In this document: positions 20,194-28,766 of the stretch, in pieces
How positions within the stretch are numbered: the stretch's first letter is position 1
Layout of the letters: every line of letters starts with the position of its first letter
Assembly: GCA_009778785.1 (NCBI GenBank)
Contig: WRFN01000007.1
Location: forward strand, 33,093 to 97,092
DNA length: 64,000 nt
DNA from: Betaproteobacteria bacterium
Lineage (GTDB): Bacteria; Pseudomonadota; Gammaproteobacteria; Burkholderiales; Casimicrobiaceae
Direction of reading: 5' to 3'
The notes under the pieces: generated by a model
The model's input: only the letters and a program-made list of their open reading frames with translations
Database searches by the model: none
What the model was told of the DNA's origin: nothing
Program-made: the position numbers and the translations under genes

Positions 20194-21153
20194 GTGACCC
20201 AAGTCGCCCCCGCCGAGCCTTTGACCGCCGCCAATCGCGCCGCGCTGGAAGCGTTCGCGCGCTTTCTCGGCACCCGCACGCCCCACACCCGTGCGGCGTA
20301 CCTGCGCGACACCGAACGGCTGGCGCAGGCGGTTCACCCTGCCGCGCTGGCGTCGCTCACTCGCGCGCAACTAGCGCGTTGCCTCGCGCAATGGCACGCG
20401 CAAGGGTTGTCCGGGCGCAGCCTCGCGCGCATGTTATCTTCGTGGCGAACGTTTTACCGCTTTCTGCTCACCTCTCCCGATTACGCGCTACAGGACGATC
20501 CCTGCGAACACTTGAAAGCGCCGCGCTCGGCGCGTCGATTGCCATCGGTGTTGACGCCCGATGAGACGGGGCAACTTCTCACTGAAAACGCCGAAGTTGA
20601 TACAACACACCACACCGCGCATGAAGCCACGCTCTCCCTCCGCGACGCCGCGATGTTTGAATTGATTTACTCGTCGGGCTTGCGCGTTTCCGAACTGGTC
20701 GGCCTCGATCTTGCACAACTGAATTTGCGCGAAGCCGAAGCGCGCGTGCTCGGCAAAGGCAACAAGGAGCGATTGGTGCCGATCGGGCGTCCGGCCATCA
20801 ACGCTTTGCACCGCTGGTTAACCGCGCGTCAAGACTGGTTGCAAAACACCGACGAACCGGCGGTCTTCATCAACACGCGCGGAAAACGCCTTTCCGTGCG
20901 TACCGTGCAACAGCGATTGAATGAACTGGCGCTCAAGCACGGACTGATTCAGCACGTCCACCCGCACATGTTGCGCCATTCGTTTGCGACGCACCTGCTG
21001 CAATCGTCGGGCGATCTGCGCGCCGTGCAGGAACTGCTCGGCCACGCCTCCATCGCCAGCACGCAAGTCTATACCCACCTCGACTATCAGGCGCTGGCGA
21101 AGGTGTACGATGCCGCGCACCCGCGGGCAAGGAAGAAGGCGGAGAAAAAATAG
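20194..21153 (+). CDS. xerC: tyrosine recombinase XerC
   Basis: XerC works with XerD at dif to resolve chromosome dimers. The 319-residue protein has the N-terminal SAM-like core-binding domain (about 15–110). The catalytic domain shows R in SSGLRVSELVGLDL, K in GKGNKERLVPIG, H-R in HPHMLRHSFATHLL, a further H in LGHASI and the nucleophile Y in STQVYTHLDY. The tail AKVYDAAHPRARKK is typical of XerC rather than XerD. The start codon is GTG. In relatives xerC follows dapF–DUF484; here those genes lie 5 kb away. Confidence 0.9.
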   Translation: MTQVAPAEPLTAANRAALEAFARFLGTRTPHTRAAYLRDTERLAQAVHPAALASLTRAQLARCLAQWHAQGLSGRSLARMLSSWRTFYRFLLTSPDYALQDDPCEHLKAPRSARRLPSVLTPDETGQLLTENAEVDTTHHTAHEATLSLRDAAMFELIYSSGLRVSELVGLDLAQLNLREAEARVLGKGNKERLVPIGRPAINALHRWLTARQDWLQNTDEPAVFINTRGKRLSVRTVQQRLNELALKHGLIQHVHPHMLRHSFATHLLQSSGDLRAVQELLGHASIASTQVYTHLDYQALAKVYDAAHPRARKKAEKK

Positions 21154-21157
21154 GCAA

Positions 21158-21272
21158 GGCTGGATTACTTCGCCGCTTCGCTCCTCGCAATGATGAGGCT
21201 AGGTGACATTGCGAGCACAGCGAAGCAATTCAGAGCGTAGTCACGTAGGGGCGCAGAATGCCGCCCCTACGT
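21158..21272. repeat. two dispersed repeat classes
   Basis: GGATTACTTCGCCGCTTCGC (21161–21180) and TGCGAGCACAGCGAAGCAAT (about 21210–21229) form an inverted pair of the CATTGCGAG class. A palindrome ACGTAGGGGCGCAGAATGCC plus GCCCCTACGT lies at 21243–21272. The pair separates convergent xerC and glnS, and the palindrome may end both transcripts. Confidence 0.65.
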
Positions 21273-21282
21273 AAATCCTCAA

Positions 21283-23103
21283 CTACTGCTTGTTCCCCGC
21301 GCCCCAGGAATCTTTCAGCGTCACGGTGCGGTTGAACACCGGTTTTTCTTTGCGGTGGTCGGCGAGATCGGCGACGAAGTAGCCCTGCCGCTCGAACTGG
21401 AAGCGCGTTTCCGGCGCGGCTTCGGCAAGCGCCGGTTCGATGTAGCCGGTAATGATTTTTTTGGAGTTCGGGTTGAGATCGTCGAGGTAGTTGCGCTCTT
21501 CTATCTCGGCCACTTCGCCCTCGGCATCCGCCGAAGCGGTTTCTTTTGCCGCATTCGCATTGGCCGCATTCTCACCGGCAACCTCATTTGCCATATCCCC
21601 CAGCGGATTGCGCGCGCCTGGGAACGGCACGGAGAACAACCGATCGTAGAGCCGGATTTCGGCGGTCTTCGCATGCGCCGCCGACAACCAATGAATGTTC
21701 CCTTTGACTTTGCGCGTTTCGGCGCCCGGCGTGCCGCTCTTGGTGTCGGGATCGTAAGTCGCGTGAACAGCGACAATGTTGCCCGCCGCGTCTTTGTCCA
21801 CGCCGGTGCACTGCACGATGTAGCCGTAGCGCAGCCGCACTTCTTTGCCCGGCGACAACCGGAAGTAGCCTTTAGTCGGCGTTTCCATGAAGTCGTCGCG
21901 CTCGATCCACAGTTCGCGCGAGAGCGGCAGCGCGCGTTTGCCCAATTCCGGCTTTTGCGGATGGTTCGGCGCAAAGCAATCTTCGCTCTGGTTTTCGGGA
22001 TAATTGTCGATGATGAGTTTCAGCGGATCGAGAACGGCGACGCGGCGCTCGGCGATTTCGTTCAAATCGTCGCGCATGGCGTTTTCGAGAAGGCTCATGT
22101 CGAGCCAGGTGTCGTTCTTCGACACACCGGTGCGCTCGATCAACAGCCGGAAGCCGTCCGCCGTGAAGCCGCGCCGCCGCGCACCGACCAGCGTTGACAT
22201 GCGCGGATCGTCCCAACCATCGACAAAACCTTTGCTCACCAGCTCGATCAGTTTACGCTTCGACAGCACAACATAGGTCAGGTTGAGCCGCGCGAATTCG
22301 TATTGTCGCGGCAACGGGCGTTCGAGCAAACCGCCGTCCGCCAGCTTTTCGATCACCCAGTCGTACAGCGGGCGATGGTCCTGAAACTCCAGCGTGCAAA
22401 TCGAGTGGGTGATGCGTTCCAGCGCGTCAGAAATGCAGTGGGTGTAATCGTAGAGCGGATAAACGCACCACTTGTCGCCGGTGCGATGATGCGACGCATG
22501 GCGAATCCGGTAAATCGCCGGATCGCGCATATTGAGGTTGGGACTCGCCATGTCGATTTTCAGCCGCAACACATATTGGCCGTCGGCAAATTCGCCCGCC
22601 CTCATCCGCCGGAACAGCGCCAGACTTTCCGCCGCCGGTCGCTCGCGATCGGGGCTTGCCCGCCCCGGCTCGGTCAGCGTGCCGCGCGCCGCCCGCATCT
22701 GCTCGGCGCTCTGGCTGTCCACGTAAGCCAGCCCTTGCTCGATGAACCACTCGGCGAAGCGGTAAAGATCGTCGTAATAATCGGACGCATGGTAGCGAAA
22801 CTCGCCCCAGTCGTAGCCCAGCCAGCGCACCGCCTCGCAAATCGAATCCTCAAACTCGACATCTTCTTTGAGCGGGTTGGTGTCGTCGAAACGCAGATGG
22901 CAGCGCCCGCCGTTTTCGGCAGCCAGCCCGAAATTGATAATGATCGACTTGGCATGACCGTAATGCAGATAGCCGTTCGGCTCGGGCGGAAAACGAGTAA
23001 CGACCCGGCCATCGTATTTGCCGCTCCGTTGGTCTTCGGCAATCACGGCGCGGAGAAAATGCGGCGTCGGCGCCGGAACGGAAGGAGCGATTTTGTCGAT
23101 CAT
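21283..23103 (-). CDS. glnS: glutaminyl-tRNA synthetase
   Basis: GlnRS charges tRNA-Gln with glutamine. The 606-residue class I enzyme has the HIGH-type motif PPEPNGYLHYGHAK (about residues 40–53), VLSKRKLIELV (KMSKS equivalent), and the C-terminal anticodon-binding beta-barrels. An acidic Ala/Asn-rich insert near residues 515–535 (GENAANANAAKETASADAEG) is unlike most relatives and is probably a surface loop. It is transcribed alone, divergent from xseA. Confidence 0.96.
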   Translation of the reverse strand: MIDKIAPSVPAPTPHFLRAVIAEDQRSGKYDGRVVTRFPPEPNGYLHYGHAKSIIINFGLAAENGGRCHLRFDDTNPLKEDVEFEDSICEAVRWLGYDWGEFRYHASDYYDDLYRFAEWFIEQGLAYVDSQSAEQMRAARGTLTEPGRASPDRERPAAESLALFRRMRAGEFADGQYVLRLKIDMASPNLNMRDPAIYRIRHASHHRTGDKWCVYPLYDYTHCISDALERITHSICTLEFQDHRPLYDWVIEKLADGGLLERPLPRQYEFARLNLTYVVLSKRKLIELVSKGFVDGWDDPRMSTLVGARRRGFTADGFRLLIERTGVSKNDTWLDMSLLENAMRDDLNEIAERRVAVLDPLKLIIDNYPENQSEDCFAPNHPQKPELGKRALPLSRELWIERDDFMETPTKGYFRLSPGKEVRLRYGYIVQCTGVDKDAAGNIVAVHATYDPDTKSGTPGAETRKVKGNIHWLSAAHAKTAEIRLYDRLFSVPFPGARNPLGDMANEVAGENAANANAAKETASADAEGEVAEIEERNYLDDLNPNSKKIITGYIEPALAEAAPETRFQFERQGYFVADLADHRKEKPVFNRTVTLKDSWGAGNKQ

Positions 23104-23505
23104 GGGGAGTTGAAGCGTTACAAAATGAGCATTGTAGAGGCTATCCCGATAAGGGTACAGGTTTTAAAGCCCCTTTTGAAAAGGAGAACCAGCCAACGGC
23201 TGGCGAGATTGAAAATTCCGCGGTTTCCGCCCTCCCCGAAACGAATATCCCCAAACTCTGTGGATAAGTTTGTGAACATCTTGTCGAAGACGTTGCCAAG
23301 TTGGCTTCCTGTCAGAAAAAATGCGGCGGCGTACAAAAAGTTTCACTGTTTTTACGTTTCAAAATCAATGCGTTAAAATGCAGTTACAGCGCTTGCGGCG
23401 AATTTTGGCGACCATCGTTCCGGCGCTGTCCATCGTTTTTATTTATACCGTGCCACAATATCGGCCTGTCTGATATTTTTGTCATTACCCTTCCAGCCGT
23501 CGCCA
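23104..23505. other. 402-bp divergent intergenic region with a DnaA-box match
   Basis: This region separates divergent glnS and xseA. It contains one perfect DnaA-box sequence TGTGGATAA at 23259–23267 and a weaker relative (TGTGAACAT) just after it. No further boxes were seen, so it is not a convincing oriC. It must contain the promoters of both genes. Confidence 0.45.
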
Positions 23506-24831
23506 ATGCCTTCTCTTTCATCACCGCCCTCCCCCACCACCGCCTGGCCGGTTTCCTTTCTGGTCAATTCCGTTCGCCTGATGATCGAACGGCAAGTCGG
23601 GCTGATCTGGGTGGCAGGGGAAGTGTCCGGCTTCACGCGCGCGGCTTCCGGCCATTGCTATTTCGTGCTCAAGGACGATCAGGCGCAGGTTCGCTGTACC
23701 TTGTGGAAAGCGAAGGCGCTGGCGCTCGGCGTCGGCCGCGCCGACGGGCTGGCGCTGCGTGACGGCCAGCATGTCGAAGTTCGCGCTGTGCCGACGCTGT
23801 ACGAAGGTCGCGGCGAGTTTCAGCTCAACGTCGATACCGTTCGGCTGGCCGGTCAGGGCGTGCTCTACGAGCGTTTTTTGCAACTGAAAGCGGCGCTGGA
23901 AGCCGAGGGGTTGTTCGCCGCCGAGCGCAAGCGCCCCCTGCCAACTTTCCCGCGCGGGGTAGCGCTGGTGACCTCTAGGCGCGGCGCGGCGCTGCACGAC
24001 ATGTTGACCACGCTGGCGCGGCGCTGGCCGACCTTGCCCGTCGTGCTTTACCCGACCGCCGTGCAGGGTGACGGTGCGGCGGCCTCCATCGCCGAAGCCA
24101 TTCGCACCGCCAACGCCCGCGCCAAGGCGGACGGCGTCGATGTGCTGATCGTCGCCCGCGGCGGCGGCTCGCTCGAAGACTTGTGGGCGTTCAACGAAGA
24201 AGCGGTCGCCCGCGCCGTAGCGACATCGCCGTTGCCGGTCGTCTCCGGCGTTGGTCATGAAACCGATTTCACCTTGTGCGATTTTGCCGCCGACTTGCGC
24301 GCGCCGACGCCGACCGCCGCCGCAGCAGCCGTCGCGCCGGACGGCCCCGCTTGGCGGCGTCACCTTCAGGATCAACAGCGACACGCGCTTCGCGCGATGG
24401 AAACGGTTCTGGCGCGAGCGGCGCAACGGCTCGACCGCGCCGCCGCCCGTTTGACGCATCCGCGCGCGCGCTTAACCTCGCAAGCAGCGCAACTGCAAAC
24501 GCTGGCGACGCGATTACAACAGGCGTGGCAAAAGCAGCAAGCGCCCCTCGCGCAGCGTCAACAATTCTCACAGCAGCGCTGGCAACGCGCTTCCCGGTTT
24601 CAGTGGACAACCTACGAGCAGCGCCTCGCCTCGCTGACCGAGCGGCTGGCTTTGCTCAACCCGCAGCACGTTCTGGCGCGCGGCTACGCCATCGTGACCG
24701 CCGCCGACGGGCAAACGGTGCTCGACGCGGCAACGCTGCATGCCGACGAGCCGGTGACGTTGACGCTGGCGCGCGGTAAGGCAACGGCCACTATCGACGA
24801 TATTTTCCCGGGCGAGAAAAAGCAACCATGA
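23506..24831 (+). CDS. xseA: exodeoxyribonuclease VII large subunit
   Basis: XseA with XseB degrades single-stranded DNA in both directions. The start chosen is ATG 23506 (MPSLSSPPSPTTAWPVSFLV); a TTG nine codons upstream is possible. Domains in order are an OB-fold DNA-binding part (about residues 10–110, VGLIWVAGEVSGFTRAASGH), the catalytic core (ARGGGSLEDLWAFNEEAVAR, GVGHETDFTLCDFAADLRAP), and a long helical C-terminus. The length is normal. Its stop (TGA) overlaps an ATG of the next frame. xseB is not in the window. Confidence 0.94.
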   Translation: MPSLSSPPSPTTAWPVSFLVNSVRLMIERQVGLIWVAGEVSGFTRAASGHCYFVLKDDQAQVRCTLWKAKALALGVGRADGLALRDGQHVEVRAVPTLYEGRGEFQLNVDTVRLAGQGVLYERFLQLKAALEAEGLFAAERKRPLPTFPRGVALVTSRRGAALHDMLTTLARRWPTLPVVLYPTAVQGDGAAASIAEAIRTANARAKADGVDVLIVARGGGSLEDLWAFNEEAVARAVATSPLPVVSGVGHETDFTLCDFAADLRAPTPTAAAAAVAPDGPAWRRHLQDQQRHALRAMETVLARAAQRLDRAAARLTHPRARLTSQAAQLQTLATRLQQAWQKQQAPLAQRQQFSQQRWQRASRFQWTTYEQRLASLTERLALLNPQHVLARGYAIVTAADGQTVLDAATLHADEPVTLTLARGKATATIDDIFPGEKKQP

Positions 24832-24860
24832 TTTTCTCTCTCCGACAAATTTCTTCTCAT

Positions 24861-24949
24861 CCGTTCAGGCTGTCCCTAAGCAAGATCGAAGAGTCGATGC
24901 CCGCAACGATACGCCGCTTGCCCTTCGACAAGTTCAGGACGAACGGAAC
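24861..24949. repeat. REP-like inverted pair inside the start of a coding region
   Basis: CCGTTCAGGCTGTCCCTAAG (24861–24880) with its continuation, and GCCCTTCGACAAGTTCAGG followed by ACGAACGG (about 24919–24946), face each other as in the pair at 20.0 kb. The second unit lies within the first codons of the following hydrolase gene. Confidence 0.6.
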
Positions 24950-25820
24950 CAATCGGCGTACTCTTGAAGTTGCACGTTGGGTTGTCTTCGCGCTTTTTTG
25001 TGCGCTGAGCTTGTCGGGCTGTCTTATCGACAGTGTTTTTTATCACCCTTCGCAAATCGACTACGGCAACCCCGGGCAAGAAGGGTTGAAGTACGAGGCC
25101 GTCCATTTTGTCAGCCGTGACGGAACGCAACTGTCCGGCTGGTTTCTTCCGGCGGCCAATATCGCCGATCCACGCCACGCCAAAGGCACGGTCATTCATG
25201 TGCACGGCAATGCAGAAAATGTTTCGGCACACTGGCCGCTGGTCGGCTGGTTGCCTTTGCGCGGCTACAACGTCTTGATGTTCGATTATCGTGGCTTCGG
25301 CCAATCGAAAGGTGCACCCGAGCCGAAAGGCGCTTTTGAAGACACCCAGAGCGCGCTGGATTACGTCCGAACACGAGCCGATGTCGATCCTGAAAAATTT
25401 TTGGTTTTTGCCCAAAGCTTGGGCGGCAACAATGCCATTGCCGCCATCGGCGCCGGAGATCGCGCGGGAATACGCGCTATCGCTATCGAGAGCACTTTTT
25501 ACTCTTATTCCGCCATCGCCGACGACAAGCTGCCCGGCTCCGGCCTGCTCGCCAATGACGATTACAGCGCCGATCGCTATGTCGGCAAACTGGCTCCGAT
25601 TCCGCTTTTACTCATTCACGGAACAGCCGATACGCTTGTTCCGCCTCAACATTCGGAACGCCTGTTCGTTATCGCCGGAGAGCCGAAACAGTTGGTACTG
25701 GTCCCCGGCGGCGGTCACATTGACGCCATGACCGCGCGTTTCGGCGATACCTATCGAGATTTGCTGGTGGCGTTCTTCGATGACGCGCTGACCAACAAGG
25801 AGGCGCGCCCTCATGAATAA
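24897..25820 (+). CDS. lipoprotein alpha/beta hydrolase
   Basis: The protein has a lipobox (FALFCALSLSGC) and then a serine-hydrolase fold: oxyanion region HVHGNAEN, DYRGFGQS, nucleophile elbow FAQSLGGN (Ser, with Ala replacing the usual first Gly), Asp in HGTADTLVPP, and His in GGGHID. ATG 24897 gives 307 residues with the lipid cysteine at about 42. ATG 24828, overlapping the xseA stop, would add 23 residues. No start codon exists closer to the signal core. The n-region is encoded by a dispersed repeat. It is probably a membrane-anchored esterase or peptidase; its substrate is unknown. Confidence 0.85.
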   Translation: MPATIRRLPFDKFRTNGTNRRTLEVARWVVFALFCALSLSGCLIDSVFYHPSQIDYGNPGQEGLKYEAVHFVSRDGTQLSGWFLPAANIADPRHAKGTVIHVHGNAENVSAHWPLVGWLPLRGYNVLMFDYRGFGQSKGAPEPKGAFEDTQSALDYVRTRADVDPEKFLVFAQSLGGNNAIAAIGAGDRAGIRAIAIESTFYSYSAIADDKLPGSGLLANDDYSADRYVGKLAPIPLLLIHGTADTLVPPQHSERLFVIAGEPKQLVLVPGGGHIDAMTARFGDTYRDLLVAFFDDALTNKEARPHE

Positions 25821-25982
25821 GCCGCGCTCTTTCGGAGATGTCTGCCCCGGCTGTCGCTTTTTTCCGACGCTTCGCCTCGGGCAACGAAAACCATTCGTCG
25901 CCGACAGCCCCGAAGGTGGCAACAATTCGGCAACTCCGGCTATACTGATAGCTCATTTCTTTCCCCGCAACCCAGATCGATC

Positions 25983-26831
25983 ATGAGCGCTCTTTCTTCC
26001 CTGCCGTTCACCAAGATGCACGGCTTGGGCAACGACTTTGTCGTGTTCGATGGTGTTTCGCAGACTTTTACGTTGGATCGCGATGCGCTGCGACAACTGG
26101 CGCATCGGCGTTTCGGCGTCGGCTGCGATCAGATTTTGTTGATCGAACCCACCGCCCAAAAAGACGCCGACTTTCGCTTTCGCATTTTCAACATCGACGG
26201 CAGCGAAGCCGCGAACTGCGGCAACGGCGCTTGTTGCCTGGCCGTTTTCGCCTACACCCACGGTTTGACCAACAAGCGCTCCCTGCGTCTGCAAATCGAA
26301 TCGGGCATCATCGAGGCCCATATCGAGGACGACGGTCAGGTTCGCGTTGACATGGGGCCGCCGCGTTTCGATCCGGCGGACATTCCGTTCATCGGCGGCA
26401 CCAGTGCGATTGTCGAGCCGCTGGATTTGTTCGGCGAAAGCGTGGCCATCACCGCGCTGTCGATGGGCAACCCGCATGCGGTGCAAATCGTTCCCAACGC
26501 TGCCGAAGCGCCGGTGGATACGCAAGGCCCGTTCATCGAAACGCACGTTCGTTTTCCGAAGGGCGTCAACGCTGTCTATATGCAAATCCTCGACCGCTCC
26601 CACATTCGCATTCGCGTCTGGGTGCGCGGCGCCGGCGAAACGCTGGCCTGCGGCACCGGCGCTTGTGCGGCGGTGGTCACCGGCATTCGCCGCGAATTGC
26701 TCGACCGCAACGTTGAAGTCGAAACCAACGGCGGCATGTTGTCGGTGTCGTGGCCGGACGATGACGCCTCCGTCGTCATGCGCGGCCCCACCGAAACGAC
26801 GTTCGAGGGCATCTGGCAACCACCCGTTTGA
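25983..26831 (+). CDS. dapF: diaminopimelate epimerase
   Basis: DapF converts LL- to meso-diaminopimelate for lysine and peptidoglycan synthesis. The 282-residue protein has the two-lobed epimerase fold with both catalytic cysteines: NCGNGACC (about residue 80) and ACGTGACAA (about residue 223). It begins with the conserved KMHGLGNDF. The DUF484 gene follows after 34 bp, the usual dapF neighbour. xerC is missing from its normal place after DUF484. Confidence 0.96.
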   Translation: MSALSSLPFTKMHGLGNDFVVFDGVSQTFTLDRDALRQLAHRRFGVGCDQILLIEPTAQKDADFRFRIFNIDGSEAANCGNGACCLAVFAYTHGLTNKRSLRLQIESGIIEAHIEDDGQVRVDMGPPRFDPADIPFIGGTSAIVEPLDLFGESVAITALSMGNPHAVQIVPNAAEAPVDTQGPFIETHVRFPKGVNAVYMQILDRSHIRIRVWVRGAGETLACGTGACAAVVTGIRRELLDRNVEVETNGGMLSVSWPDDDASVVMRGPTETTFEGIWQPPV

Positions 26832-26865
26832 TCTTACTTATTTGATTCCCCGGAGCTTTTTTTTC

Positions 26866-27516
26866 ATGAACCCCAACAGCGTCCTCGAATTTCTGCGTGA
26901 TCATCCGCAATTTCTCGAAGACAATGCGCATTTGCTTTCCAACGCGCCGGCCTGGTCGCAAGACGGTCGCGTGCTGTCGCTGACCGAGCGGCAACTGCGC
27001 ACCCTGCGCGAAAAAAACACGATTCTCGAACGACAACTGCGCGACATGCTGCGCGCCGGCACCGACAACGACGTGATCGGCGAGCGCTTGCATCGCGTCA
27101 CGCTGGCGTTTTTCGCGGCGCGCGATTTGACGACGACACTCGATGTGCTGCGACAAAGTCTCGCCGAAGATTTTCAAGTGCCCTTTGTCGCCGTGCGCTT
27201 GTGGGCAGCGCCGGTCAACGTCACGCGCCCTCTCGTCGAATGTCTGCCGGTCTGCGCCGAAGTTCAGGAATACGCCGACAAGCTGGATGCGCCGTATTGC
27301 GGCCGCGATGTCGGCGGCGAAATCAAAAGCTGGTTTAACGGCGCCAAGGCGTTAGGCTCGTTCGCGCTGATTCCGCTGCGCACCCGTCAGACTTTCGGTC
27401 TGCTGGCGCTGGCCAGTCCCGACGAACAGCGCTTTCCGCCCGGAATGGGAACGGTTTACTTGACGCGCTTATCCGAATTGGCCAGCATGACGCTGGAGCG
27501 GTATTTGTCGTTTTGA
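26866..27516 (+). CDS. DUF484 protein (dapF-linked)
   Basis: The 216-residue protein starts MNPNSVLEFLRDHPQFLEDN, typical of DUF484. A helical N-terminus with coiled-coil (about residues 45–65) leads to a GAF-like domain (about 85–205, LRTRQTFGLLALASPDEQRF). The family is nearly always between dapF and xerC but its role is not established. ATG at 26866 has GGAG at 26852. The far longer frame from 26347 is only a shadow of dapF. Confidence 0.9.
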   Translation: MNPNSVLEFLRDHPQFLEDNAHLLSNAPAWSQDGRVLSLTERQLRTLREKNTILERQLRDMLRAGTDNDVIGERLHRVTLAFFAARDLTTTLDVLRQSLAEDFQVPFVAVRLWAAPVNVTRPLVECLPVCAEVQEYADKLDAPYCGRDVGGEIKSWFNGAKALGSFALIPLRTRQTFGLLALASPDEQRFPPGMGTVYLTRLSELASMTLERYLSF

Positions 27517-27531
27517 GCGCGTTCCGGTCGC

Positions 27532-28395
27532 TCAAATACTCCTTGCCGCTTCGTCCAATCGTTCGGGGTGGGTGTACACCGTAGCACGCCTGGGACGCGA
27601 AAAACCCACCAGCGATACGCCGTACTGCGCCGCCGTATCCACCGCCAGTGATGTCGCCGCCGATACCGCAAACAAGATTTCAACGCCGCACTGCGCGGCT
27701 TTCTGAACCATCTCATAGCTGGCCCGGCTGGTCACCAGCGCCGCGCCGTCCCGCCAGTCTTCCTGCGCCCGCAAGCCGAGCAATTTATCGAGCGCCACAT
27801 GTCGCCCCACATCCTCGCACTGCCCCAGCACAGTGCCCGTTGGCGACAACCAGGCCGCCGCATGCGTACAGCCGGTTTGTTGCCCCAATTTCTGCCGCTC
27901 ATGCAATTGTTCGAGGCAGGAATCGAGCGCCGCCAGCGGAAACCGCTGCGTGAACGGCAGCATTGGCAGCGGCCGACAAACATGTTCGATCTGCTCAGTA
28001 CCGCAAACGCCGCAACCGGTACGACCGACAAGATTGCGACGACTTTGCTTCAATGCTTCAAAAGCGCGCCCAGCCAACTCAATGTGAACCTCGATGCCGC
28101 GCGGTCCTTTTCGCTCTTCGATATCGTAAATGTCTTGCGGCGATGCCGCGATGCCTTCGGCCAGCGAGAAACCCAGCGCAAACAAGGAAAGCTCTTGTGG
28201 CGTTGCCATCATCACCACATGCGATACGCCGTTGTAAATCAACGCCACCGGCACCTCTTCGGCCAACCAGTCGCAATCTGTTTGCACCATCCCGTTATGT
28301 CGCTGCACAGTCACCGCTCGCGCCCCCGGCAAGACCGTCGCCTTCAAAAAAGCCGAAGACTTTTGAGATGTCTTTTCAAATGAATTTTTTTCCAC
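27532..28395 (-). CDS. fdhD: formate dehydrogenase sulfurtransferase FdhD
   Basis: FdhD transfers sulfur from the cysteine desulfurase IscS to the molybdenum cofactor of formate dehydrogenase, which is needed for activity. The 287-residue protein has the conserved [11 protein letters not shown] (CxxC loop, about residues 121–131) and the FdhD fold ([17 protein letters not shown] segment around 70). It lies 15 bp from the convergent DUF484 gene, just outside the left IS remnant. It serves the enzyme encoded at 34.9–39.5 kb, although not in the same operon. Confidence 0.94.
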   Translation of the reverse strand: MEKNSFEKTSQKSSAFLKATVLPGARAVTVQRHNGMVQTDCDWLAEEVPVALIYNGVSHVVMMATPQELSLFALGFSLAEGIAASPQDIYDIEERKGPRGIEVHIELAGRAFEALKQSRRNLVGRTGCGVCGTEQIEHVCRPLPMLPFTQRFPLAALDSCLEQLHERQKLGQQTGCTHAAAWLSPTGTVLGQCEDVGRHVALDKLLGLRAQEDWRDGAALVTSRASYEMVQKAAQCGVEILFAVSAATSLAVDTAAQYGVSLVGFSRPRRATVYTHPERLDEAARSI

Positions 28396-28569
28396 ACCAA
28401 CTCCAGGAAATTTCCTTGATTTTACCCGCGATCACTGTTTTTGTTTTTCACACAAGCCGGTTTCTCCTGATAGAGATATGAAAAAGCATTATTCGGGTGG
28501 TAATCCCTCTAAAACTGACCAAACGAAAGTTGAATTTTCCATGATATAGAAGTGAAGGAAAATTCAGAT
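28396..28569. other. AT-rich gap upstream of fdhD with a hairpin
   Basis: The notable feature is the 10-bp inverted repeat TGAATTTTCC (28531) / GGAAAATTCA (28557) across 16 bp. No gene is seen. The fdhD promoter should lie here; no clear FNR or NarL site was recognised. Confidence 0.45.
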
Positions 28570-28700
28570 AAAGAAATCGGGATTTAGCGACAAGCCCGAT
28601 AGTTGATTCGGCAGCGGAAGAGTTGAAAGAAACGCTGTCAAAAAATGGTGAGACCACGGTACGCCGGCAGATGGCCGCAGGAGCGGTAGAGAAGACTCTA
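28570..28700 (+). pseudogene. IS407-type (IS3 family) remnant, internally deleted
   Basis: The left part (AAATCGGGATTTAGCGACAA) matches 39878–39897. From about 28607 it jumps to the segment matching 40093–40185, encoding the end of OrfA (AAEELKETLSK) and the start of OrfB (VRRQMAAGAVEKT). About 180 bp present in the other copy are missing. The A-run at the OrfA/OrfB junction is AAAAAA. It is too short to be active. Orientation is the same as the right copy. Confidence 0.75.
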
Positions 28701-28766
28701 CTTATGATTAGGCTTTTTTTAGGGACGGATTACCAAGCGTCCCTACGTTTTGATCCTTGATCTCTG

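Noticed and set aside
28396..28766. Intact small gene between fdhD and dnaA
   Set aside because: Only IS fragments and a hairpin; no frame with start, ribosome site and conserved content.
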